DNA of 64,000 nucleotides from NCBI GenBank assembly GCA_947652605.1, contig OX393581.1, positions 52,723,924 through 52,787,923 on the forward strand. The letters are read 5' to 3'. A program made the translations under genes and the position numbers. The DNA comes from Elmis aenea. Lineage: Eukaryota; Arthropoda; Insecta; Coleoptera; Elmidae. Below, piece by piece: positions 24,093 to 34,800 of this stretch (the first letter of the stretch is position 1; every line of letters starts with the position of its first letter). The notes under the pieces are model-generated. The model made no database searches. It was not told the origin of the DNA and saw only the letters and a list, made by a program, of their open reading frames with translations.

Positions 24093-26850
24093 ATGGGGAC
24101 AGCTCAACAGTATTGTCTACGATGGAACAACCATCGCTCAAACTTGCTCACCGTATTCGATGAACTTCTTCAAAATGAGGCCTTTACCGATGTAACGTTA
24201 GCCTGTGATGGAGGGAGTCCCATAAAGTGCCATAAAATGGTCCTGGCAGCTTGCTCACCATATTTTCAAAATCTCTTCACCAATTTGCCATGCAAGCATC
24301 CGGTTGTGGTCTTAAAAGACGTCAAGTATTCCGAAATCAAAGCCATACTGGAATACATGTACAGAGGAGAGGTTAATGTTGCTCAAGACCATTTGGCCGC
24401 ACTGCTCAAGGTTGCCGAAGCCCTCAAAGTTAAAGGTTTAGTAGAAGAGAATCGGGGGAGCGAACACACGAACCTGCATTCTCGAGATGACGAACACATG
24501 CTACGACATTCTCCCCCCTCGATAAGCACATCCACATCGAATATACAAACAGCTCATAGCAGTAGTAATAATTCCCCCCCACACTCGACAAACGGTATGC
24601 AGTTTTCGAAAAATCATTATAGTATGTATGGAAAGTCGCCATCGAATATGGAACGAAGTCCTCGAATGAATCTACCCATGTGGGCAGTACCAGGATTACC
24701 ACTCCCTCACCATCCTTCGCCTGTGCCGCCGAGAGATCACCCCCATGCTGCAGCTACCGCCGCGGCAGCTATGTTGAGCAGTTGTTATGAAGCTGCTAGT
24801 TCCGATATGTCCCCTTTGAAGAGAAAGAAGCTTTCGAGTTTGTTGATGAACAGAGACACTCCGATTTTGAGAACTGTACTAGGACAAGGCCAAGCTGATT
24901 CCTCACAGCCTGTAAGTTTGGTGTGCCATCCGGACAGCCATGAGAGTCTGCATTCTAATGGATCTGAGCAGGATCGTTCAGAAAAGGTAACTGAAGTAAA
25001 TTATTGTGATAATTTTATTTGTGATCATTAACTTAAAAAATTTTGTTGAGTTTGGAGGAGATTTTTTTTTATGGGGGTTTACTAAGACGCCAGTATGGGT
25101 TTTGTGATTTTTGGTTTCACATATTTTGCGAGTTTTGGCTCAAGGTAAAGATTACCATAGAAGTTTTCATGAAGTAGTACTTCATGCTTCAAAAAATTAT
25201 CTTTTGGGTGTTGCTGTGGGTCAGCTGTTCATTAGGAACCCAATTTTTGCAATTATCACATTCTTACTGTAAAAAAAATTATTTAAAATTATAATTTTGG
25301 GTCAAATTATGCACTTTTGGACGTTTCCATAGGTTAATTGTTATTTAAGAAACCCAATTTTATTTTTTTTCTATTGAAGAGATTTTTAAAATTACAAGTT
25401 TGGGTCAGACCACAATTTCTACAATTTGTTATTGTAGGTGCAAAATATAGGCCCTTTTGGATGTTTTTGTAATTGTTAATTAAGATCCCAATTTTTGATT
25501 TTTTTTGTGGGACATACTTAGCTTGATTTAAAATATGGGTCCTTGTGAGTATATCTATGGGTTAATAATAAAATTATAATCTATAGCGTCATTCAAAAAG
25601 TCTGCAACAAATGGAAAAAAAATTATTATTGATTTCTGGGCTGTTGGTGATTCCATGGGTCAGTTGTTAAATAGGACCCAATATTATTATAATTTTTGTG
25701 CTGTGCTGTTTTAATATTTAAATTGCCATCAAAGGTTTATTAAATTTTGTCTTGATGGTAGCTTTGGAATAATAAATTTTTAGTTTAAGCACAAAAATGT
25801 GCCAACATCTGTACTTCTTTATTTGGTGTTTTTGAAAAGTGTTATTAAAGCAGCAATTTTTCCAAAAAAAGTGATTTTTATGTGAAAGAGACTAAACGAC
25901 TTTTTTTATTTGAGTGTTATTCAAAGAAGTTTATGAACATTTGCTTTGTGTAGCATATGAAAAATGAACCCTTAGAAGATGCTCAGTCCCCTTACACGGA
26001 TCTTACAATCATGGAAGATGAAGAAAAATCAAAACTGGCCATACCTTCGTCTTCGCCCCAGTCCTATTCCGGAGATATGCGAGGCGTGTCTTCGGGTATA
26101 GCCACATACGTTCCTACACAAAAACCCGAATGGAAAAGATACAAACAGTACACCCGGAACGACATCATGTCGGCGATAGAAGCCGTGCGAAACGGAATGA
26201 GCGCCCTACAGGCAGCTAGAAAGTACGGCGTCCCATCTCGCACACTATACGATAAGGTAAAAAAATTAGGTATAACGACGAGTCGACCTTTTAAACGAGG
26301 ATCGAACGGAAGCAGCGCGTGTTTTCCGTACGGCCTGAGCGGGACCAGCTCGCCGTACGGCGGACACTTATCCGAGAGCGACGATCCCACGGTCAACAGC
26401 CATTCCGCTCTCTTGGAAGCGAGCAATTTTCTGCAGCACGCGCTGGATAGCCGAGGAGGAGACGAACGAGAAGCACTGGCCGCCATGGCAGCGGCCGCGG
26501 CGGCTCACGCTGCGGTCTCCTCCCATTCCGGGAGCCCCCCGAATCAGGGGGTCCCGAGAAGTCCGAGCCCAAGCCCGACCCTCATGAAATACATGCACCA
26601 TAACAGTTTAACTCCTTCTCCGGCACCGGGAAGCGACCACCACCATAGTGAAACTAATGGGAGTTCCGAAAGGGAACGCGATGATGACGACGACCAAGTC
26701 GAAGACTTGTCCATCGGTAGGAAACAAGAATCGCGGGTGATCATGCCACCCATGAATCAAGTCTCCACCATCATCAAGAAAGAAGAGTTGTTGAAGGAAA
26801 GCCTGAGAGAAGAAACGCGGCGAGAGGTAAGTTTAGAAGAAGCGGACTAG
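24093..26850 (+). CDS. BTB-Psq transcription factor (bric-a-brac/Tkr-like), exons 24,057-24,986 and 25,954-26,850
   Basis: This is a nuclear DNA-binding regulator. Exon 1 opens at an acceptor (TTTCAG, ending 24,056); the first ATG is 24,093, close to the start usual for this family. Residues about 6-118 form an insect TTK-type BTB domain (YCLRWNNHRSNLLTVFDELL, MYRGEVNVAQ). A basic cluster PLKRKK (241-246) may be a nuclear signal. Exon 1 ends in phase 0 at 24,986 (donor GTAACT) and joins exon 2 at 25,954. Exon 2 holds one pipsqueak-type helix-turn-helix (about 358-407, core YGVPSRTLYDKVKKLG), a poly-Ala run, a CtBP-like VEDLS (547-551) and SUMO-type MKNE and IKKE. The protein is 596 residues if the stop at 26,848-26,850 is used. 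A strong donor (GAGAG then GTAAGT) at 26,827 could instead splice to an unseen last exon. Homology to bric-a-brac, Tkr or another single-Psq member cannot be settled by eye. Confidence 0.93.
24987..25953 (+). other. Intron between BTB and Psq exons
   Basis: This 967-bp AT-rich intron begins GTAACT and ends TGTGTAG. It splits the BTB half from the DNA-binding half in phase 0, so BTB-only isoforms are easy to imagine: reading on gives a stop at 25,029-25,031. No repeat or other gene was seen in it. Confidence 0.8.
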
Positions 26851-29800
26851 CCTTAAAATAAGACTGCTGACATAGTTTTAACCAGTGTTAAGTTTCTTCA
26901 TATATATTTTATGTATTTATCAGTTACATTCGCCAGCTTTCTGACTGATCAGTGCAATATGTATTATCTGTGGTCACCCCACCCGTACTCACTTAGTTTA
27001 GCGTAGGTTTTAGTATCGTCTAGAGTGCCTGTTTGTCATTTTACATAGCACAGGGACCAGCTCACGTTTGCTACAAGTTCCTCGCAACGGAATGTAACTC
27101 ATAAGACTGATAGGTTTATGTTTCACTACATATGAGACTGATTATAGTTGCGCAGCAAGCGTTAGGTCTTAGTGTTAATTATTTAACCGGTGGTTGTTGA
27201 TCCTTCGAGTTATCTTTAAAGAAAGATGTAAATAGTTCTTGTTATTTTGCTGGGGGGCATTAAGCCTTATTGCAGAGGTGCTCAGTACTAAACACAAATT
27301 TTTTACTAATAAATTTAAAACTGAACATTTACGTGTACAATTTTAAAAAATTTAAAAGCAAAATTATTCAAACAAATCTGGATAGATAATATTATATAAT
27401 ACTACTTACTTCATTAACAATACCATTTATAGTAAGCTTTAAATTAAAAATAGGTTTTTGCCTACTGTTAAAAATATACATATACAGGGTGGCCCAAATT
27501 CAATAGAATTATTAAAATGATTGAACAACACTTTTTCCAAAATAATTCAAAAACCGAAAATGTTAAAAAGTGTTTGCAAATATTTCTTTTTGTAATTTTC
27601 CTTGTACAAACTTCACAATTAATAAATTGGAAAATATGCAAAATTTAAGCTTTTTTCAAAACTGTTTTCAGATTCCAGGCAAATCAAACTGTTCCATATT
27701 TTCCTTTTCTTTGTCGAATTTAGGGGTAAAATAATGAAAGGAACAGTTTTCGTATTAAGGATTGCAAATAGCTGAACGGTGGCAATTGTTTCTTGGTATC
27801 TCTTCACATGTTTTTTTAAAGATAGTCAATTTTTTTGTTCACGTAATACCATTTTAGATTTTATTATATACTTCACTGTAACTTTTAATATTTAATATTT
27901 TCGAAGATTAACATTAGAATTGGAGGGCTTTTTTAATTTAATAAACCATTTACCAATAATTGAAGAGATTTTAATAAACAAATGACACTATTCGATTGCT
28001 AACATTCCTTACCATAAAAAATGCTTATTTTAATTATGTACCCCTAAAAATTTAAAAAGACAAGAATGAAAATACAATCAATAATTTTTTTCTGGGTATA
28101 AATACATTCATATCTGCTAAATTATTTTAAAAAACAATAGGGACATAAAAGAAAATAAAGAGTTTTTAAATTTTTATGAGTAGTAATCTAATTTCGTAAA
28201 TGATATGACTGTGTAAGTCATAATGGGGCTTTAATGAGTTATTAAATTTTAAAAAATCAAGTTAAAGATGTAAAAATGCATGTTAGTTTATAAAATAAGG
28301 TTTTGAAGCTTTAAAATCAAATTTTGTAATAAATTAACTATTTTAAATTAGGGATAAGCTCTCAATAATGTATTATCTTATTAGCGCAAATTTAAAAAGG
28401 TTCAAAGTCTTGTTATGTTAGGTGTTTTATTGTTAAATCGAAATTTAACAAAATTTTCTATATTTCTTAAGAATTTGTTTTGAAAATTGGTTTTTTATTC
28501 ACAGCCTTTAATACCATGGTGAAAAAACAAGTTTAGCTTGTGTATTTTTGTAATTGTTTAAAATATTGCTAAACATGATAACTAATCCTTCTTTATTAAT
28601 CAATATGCAGTCTGTCTGTATTAATCAATTGTTTTTAAATTAATCCTCTTTGTTTTGGTGATTTTAAAAAATGACTTAAGGAAGAGGTTCTTTGGGGTCT
28701 TTTTTTATAAACTTATTAATAAATAGAAGTGAGTAATAAATTTTAAAGCAACTTTGCCTTACAATTGTTCAGTTTTAAATTTATCCGAAACGAAATCATG
28801 GCCCTCTTTAATTTAAACAATTAGTTTGAATGTGATTATTTTTTGTTTAACAGATTTTTTAAAATGTTTAGTTGGTTTTGGGGTATGTAGGCTTGTATCT
28901 CCTTGGATAGGTATGTATAGTTAGGATATAATAATGATAAGGAAGTTTCGAGTATGTAGTATTGTTAATACGTCTGAAAAAATTATATTTAGTATAATGG
29001 CGTGTCTTGTGTTGCACCGTTTCGTTGTTTCAAGCACCTCAAAGGTACGTTTTGGCAGTGGTAGTTGCACGATGCCATAGGTCAATCATCGAGACCTCTC
29101 CGTTTTGTTCCATAGCTGTGATTTTCTAGACTGATACACATTACTTAAACTGTTCACATATCCGTTAATAATAACACGATGATAGACTGATCGATTGGTC
29201 TAGTCACTGAACTAATCATTGCAGCTCATTTATAATAAAACAGATCATGTGCAATGCCTATATAAAACATCGTGTGTTGTAAGTCTGGCTCCTTAATGAT
29301 TGATTTACATTCGATCAGGACAGACTGGTCCAAGGAATGAATTTTGCTCAGATGATAACACCACAAAAAATTTTTTTTTAAAAGAGATACTCATTTCCAA
29401 GGCTAACACGAATTTTTGGTCCTTTAATTAACAATTTTTTTCAACATGATGAACTTAAAACTATTAAAATTTTTCTACATCCCATCCTTTACAACGCCCT
29501 CTATCTCAATTTATACTTGTCTAATCTCAACAAACAAAAAGGCATTTAATAGCCAATTAATCACTAATTACCGTGATTCTTTTTTTTTTCATACATGCAA
29601 ATGTTTTAGTCACTAATTAATCATGTTTTATGTTTTCAGTATGTATTTTTCCCCATAGCATGAAAAGAAGGCCTTAATGAGCAAAATTATTTTGTAATAA
29701 ACATGAGGATTTTAATTAGCTTTCATTTGATGCAAAAATTGTTAAATTATTTGTGAAATAGCTGAGATATTGCCATTTATTCAACGAAATAAAGATATCC

Positions 29801-31075
29801 ATGGAATAGTGTTCATTTGTTTCAATTTTCATCAAAGTTGGCCTATATTTCTGAAATTTTGTAAACATATACAATTTTTGATTCTGAACAACTTTTTCCT
29901 ATAAGATTTTGTTGCATCTTTTACCATAACGAAGTTTTTTTCTGTGAAATATTACTTTTTTCTTAATTGTAAAGGTTTATTTTCAATTACTGAGGTAATT
30001 AATTAGCTATCAAATGCTGTTTTGTTTGTTAAGATTGGTAATTACAAGCCAAGATAGAGGGGGCTATTATAGATACAGCACATCAATTTTCCAATAGCTG
30101 TTAAAACCATTAAGTTGGCTTTGGAAATGAGTACACCTTCTAGAATTTATATTTAAGGAATAATTAATAAAATTCATAATTATTGAAGGACCATTGTGTG
30201 ATAAAAATTCATTTATAGAACTAATCTGTATTGATCAGAATGGTAAGGAACCAGGCTATATATGTATATCATTTTATTACATTTTAAAGACTGATAATAA
30301 TAATTGTTTATTGTTAAGTTCGTTATTGCTCGTAATGTATCACTGGTGGACCAATTTTGTCGTAAAATTTTAACTGTTGAAAGTTTTTCACGCAGCGTGC
30401 CTTTTACAGCAAACAAATCAAATTGACGTACATTCCATTAGTTGTATCATTTTGCTGATATCACAATTTGATCACGTTTATCTCTGTTTGTTGTTCACGT
30501 TTGTTCACTAATAGTTCACCGTGTTGTATTGTACAATATACAATATCTTATATGTAATTGCGATACTGCGAATCTTAGTTGGTTTATAAATGTTAATTTA
30601 CTTACCATAAATACGTTACGTTACGTTTATGAGCCAATCTTGCAATATTATTTATTATTGCCATTTTTATTTAAGACTGATACAATTTGTTATCCAAAGT
30701 ATTTAAGGCCATATTTTTAAGGTATACAACGTTATTATTACTATTATTATTACCGTAATCCTAATGCATAATAGATCTCTGATAAACTTACCGAAGCCTT
30801 TTGCTTTACTTAAACTACCTCAATATAAATAAACAATTTATTTACATACATATAATTGTACATAACAGATTTTTATATAACGTTTTATAACTTACCGCAT
30901 TTAGATTCAGAAACTGAATTAATTGTGTGCTCGTTATTTTTTTAGTGCGCAAATTGTTAAAAGTAATTTTTTTCTATAATTAAAAATATTCTTTTATGTA
31001 ATGTTAGTAATAGATGTATATGGCACTTCACGTATGTAATGCATTATTATAATAAATATAAAATATATATTCTAT
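26851..31075 (+). other. Probable 3' untranslated region (or last intron plus UTR) of the BTB-Psq gene
   Basis: There are 4.2 kb of AT-rich, non-coding DNA with no other gene. A Pumilio-type site (TGTAAATA) lies at about 27,228. The last good poly(A) signal, AATAAA at 31,051-31,056, is followed by a GT-rich tract. Earlier AATAAA words (near 27,312 and 30,826) could give shorter ends. A TACAGGGTG-type repeat end lies at 27,485. The GC-richer blocks at 26,930-27,270 and 29,000-29,350 may be conserved UTR. Confidence 0.45.
31051..31056 (+). terminator. Poly(A) signal AATAAA
   Basis: A canonical signal followed within 30 bp by GTTTGTTATATTTATTGT. It is the last one before the SREBP promoter region and the likely distal end of the BTB-Psq transcript. 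Confidence 0.45.
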
Positions 31076-31231
31076 AATCAGTTTGTTATATTTATTGTCC
31101 CATTGTATGTACAATACTTAAAACACAAAAAGTTTTAGTACACTAATACATCTAACATATATTTACTATCCCTTCCAGATATATTAAATCTCAGAATGAA
31201 CACATTTAAAAATCCATAATAAAATTTTAAT

Positions 31232-31487
31232 CTTATCCACTCCAGGAGCATGTCTCCTGGATCAAATTCACAAGAGACATTCATTTGTTTTGAGTATCTG
31301 AATTTTCGAATTAATGTTATAATCCATGTGTCTTATTCGCTCCGGGTGTATTGTCTTCCGGAGCGAACATATAACACCATGGGTATCCGATTCCCAGAAA
31401 TTACGACATAGTGGTATCCACTCCGGGTTATCGAATCCCGGAGTGGACACATATAATGAAAAATTCATTTGTTTTGAGTATCTGAAT
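31232..31487. repeat. Duplicated hairpin unit upstream of SREBP
   Basis: There are three GC-rich stem-loops in AT-rich DNA: TCCAGGAG/CTCCTGGA (31,241-31,261), TTCGCTCCGG/CCGGAGCGAA (31,336-31,367) and TCCACTCCGGG/CCCGGAGTGGA (31,417-31,447). All left arms follow the form TATYCRCTCCRGG. A weaker fourth (GGGTATCCGATTCCC) lies at 31,381. Hairpins 1 and 3 are each followed by the same 24 bases (31,280-31,303 and 31,464-31,487, TTCATTTGTTTTGAGTATCT and on), so a unit of about 180 bp has been duplicated. The role is unknown. Confidence 0.8.
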
Positions 31488-31739
31488 CCCTAAAATTGCA
31501 ATATAGAATGTGTATGGTATGTTAGTGAGGATACATGAGATGTTAATTTGTTTCAAGCATCCAGGGGTGTAGGGGGCGGAGCTAACGTATTGTCCTATAC
31601 CCTATCCCTATAGCATGTGCTGCTCTCTATAGAAGCCATGAGAACTATTGCTTTATAGGCACCTGTATTTATCGGGCACTGTTATGCAGGAAACTCATAT
31701 CTATTTTAATAGGTGGCTAAACATGCTCATGCCATTTCA

Positions 31740-31747
31740 TGACGTCA
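31740..31747. promoter_or_regulatory. CRE palindrome TGACGTCA in the SREBP upstream region
   Basis: A perfect CREB/ATF-type palindrome lies 113 bp before the SREBP start codon. It overlaps a second palindrome, CAAATCATACGATTTG (31,745-31,760). This is consistent with a proximal promoter. The site match is seen; its use is inferred. Confidence 0.45.
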
Positions 31748-31859
31748 AATCATACGATTTGATTCTGTAGCTTGATTCGCTGAAGAAAAGTGTGGTGATT
31801 TTCTTACTGACAACACTAGTGAAGTTTTAAAACAAAGTGGTGAAAATATTGTTTTTGAG

Positions 31860-34800
31860 ATGGGGGACTCGAGAAACAGCCCCCATTTTCCTACAGACGA
31901 TGACTTTAATATAAGCGAATTAACAGGAATAGATGGTACGCTTTAAATTTTCGTTTTTATCAGTAGTTTATAGTTTTAGTTGTGTATGGTCAGGAATTAA
32001 CTAACTATTGCGTCATTATTTCAGATTTATTGTCGAACTGTGAAAACGAACTAATGAAGAACGATTTATTCGGAGAGAACGGATTGCTGTCGCAGCTAGA
32101 CGATCCGCTGCCGGTGGAAATGGACGATATAACGTTCGATTTCCTCAACGCGCAAAGCACATTTCTAGATCCCCAGACGTTATCACCCGCAACTAATCGT
32201 AATGTATTTTCAACACTCGCGGAACAAAACGTCGTTCAACAGACGACGCCCCGATCTGTGCTAAACACTGCGAGTATGGCAACACCTGTCGTCAATATTC
32301 AAAACGTTCGGTTTTCCCCACAAGTGAAAACAGATGCAAAATCAGAACCTATCGTAAATTTTACCGTTCAGCAGCAGTTGGCAAATACAGCTACCGTCAT
32401 AATTTCGTCGAGTTTGCCGCAGAGTTCGTCTCAATTGGTTTATTCGAATTTGCAGCCTATTTCATCGAATCAGCGAGTACTCATGCCGCAAAATCCCATT
32501 AAATCATCACCCGTGAATAAATCAATACCGAAGAGTCAGCTTCCGGTGCTGCTACAACAAATTCCTGGCGATAACATGCAACAGGTTTTGTTGCAGGCCA
32601 AGTTAATTAAGCCGGAACCGGAAATGACTCAGCAGACGGTAATGTATACCACTGCACCACTGACGACAGTTACGGCGAGTAATAATATTCCGACACAAGC
32701 GTCTTTACATACGCTGGTTAATAGTGGCGGTCAGATACTTGCAACTGGTATACCTCTGGTTCTGGATTCTGATAATAGAATTGCCATCAACCGTGTTGCA
32801 GCGAATGGTAAACAACCTAAGGTGAAAGAAGTAAAACGAAGTGCCCATAATGCTATTGAAAGAAAGTACAGAACTAGTATTAACGACAAGATTGTGGAGT
32901 TGAAGAATATGATCGTCGGCATGGATGCAAAGGTAATTTATTATTTCCTAATTAATCATAAATGCTTTTATGCAGGACATCAGAGAGCTTGGGCCTTGGT
33001 AAACAATTTTTTGAGCTTTACCCCTAGCTTACCAAAGAAAAAACAGTAAATTAAAAATTATTGCAACATAGTTGTGTCCAAAGGTCCCTTCAGTATCACT
33101 AGGCCGGATAATTTTTAGAGGCCACCTACACCCTTACTGGCACTAGTTTTATGTAGCCAAATTTGTTTGTTTTAAATATCTTATGTTTTTTTTAGATAAA
33201 ATTGCTATTTAATTATATTTTACACGGTTGATAGTCACTTGTTGGTAGTCACTTGTTTTTTTTTACCATTACTTGATTTACTAAAACCAGGAAAACATTT
33301 AAAAATGAATGTTAAAATTTGCTTATATTTACTAATTTTTAAATAGACCTTTTTTTGATGCCGACTTAATTTATTTTCAATTTATATTGTTTTTTTTTAT
33401 AAATAATCTCGTTCCATTTTGTAAGAAAAATCAGTAATGTAGACTTAATATTGTCTGTCCATTTATCATTAACTGGATATCAAAGTTGAGGTATCCGGTT
33501 TTGTGTAAATTGCAATTGGATTTTAATCTCGAAGTGCCGCATTTTGTTTGGCAACTTGGCTTCAATATTTAAATCACTAGAGCAATAATTTTTGGCACAA
33601 TCGTGACTGAAATTGCTTCATGTTCCCAAAGGTCAACTACACTATATAAGTTCAACTAATCAAAGCTAATTGCTGTACCATATGTAAATTCAGTTAAATA
33701 AATTGAATGTAATACGAGGTCAATTATCCATCATACAATTTAAAAAGTAACTGTTCAAATTTTATCACACACCTTTGTTACCCAGTTACACCCAATTGTT
33801 TATGTAACCTTAGATTTTCGACTTTCGTTTCATTCTGGTGTCGATTGTTACAGCTTAATAAATCGGCTATACTCCGAAAAGCGATCGACTACATAAGGTT
33901 CCTACAAAACTCGAACACGAGGTTAAAACAAGAAAATATGGCCCTTAAGATGGCCGCACGTAAAAATACTCTCAAGGACTTATTGGCAACGGGAACTGTC
34001 AAAATGGACGATGCCGTGGAGTACGATCCGGCGGATACACCACCGCATTCAGATGTTTCGTTCTCTCCAGAGCACTCTTTGCCATCGAGTCCCGAGTACC
34101 AGGCGGATATTAAAAATGAGAGCGACGAGGAGTCGATGGGCATTACCAGGGGAATGTTTGATCACTCCAAGATGGTGCTGTGTATGTTCATGTTTACGGT
34201 TATCTCGGTTAATCCATTTGGAATAGCCCTTAATAAATTTGGTGGTTCGAGTGTTGATAGCTCAGGAACTGGCAGGACATTATTGAGTGGTAAGTTTCAA
34301 GTAATATTGGAATTATATTAATCACCATTATTATCAAGTAATATTTTGAACTTTTGCTCATTTCAATTTCAACTTTTAATGAATTGTTTATGAATTTTAA
34401 TTTTATTTAGATGGAGAATCGACGGCTTGGAGCTTCGCTTCGTCCACTTTGCTGCTATGGTTGATAAACTGTGTAGTTTTGGGATTTTGTCTGATTAAAA
34501 TGTTCGTGTACGGTGATCCGATTATTCCGAATAAATCGAAAGAATCGCAAGTGTTCTGGTGCCACAGGAAACAAGCAGATCTGTATTTGTCGAAGGTGAG
34601 AAATATCCGTGGTTTCGTCGAGGTGTTTAATTTTGTTCCATTTTTATTTAGGGAGATAAGGCTGGTGCTAATCAAGAATTGAAACGGTGCTTGCAGGCGT
34701 TCGGATTGTCTTTGCCCACGAGTAGGTTTGAAATATTTTTGGCCTTCTGTTGGCAGAGCATTAGGCAAGTTTTTCATCGCCTGTGGATTGGAAAATGGTT

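Noticed and set aside
26064..26486. 140-codon frame antisense to the Psq exon
   Set aside because: A shadow of the real coding exon; GC-rich coding DNA leaves the opposite strand open by chance.
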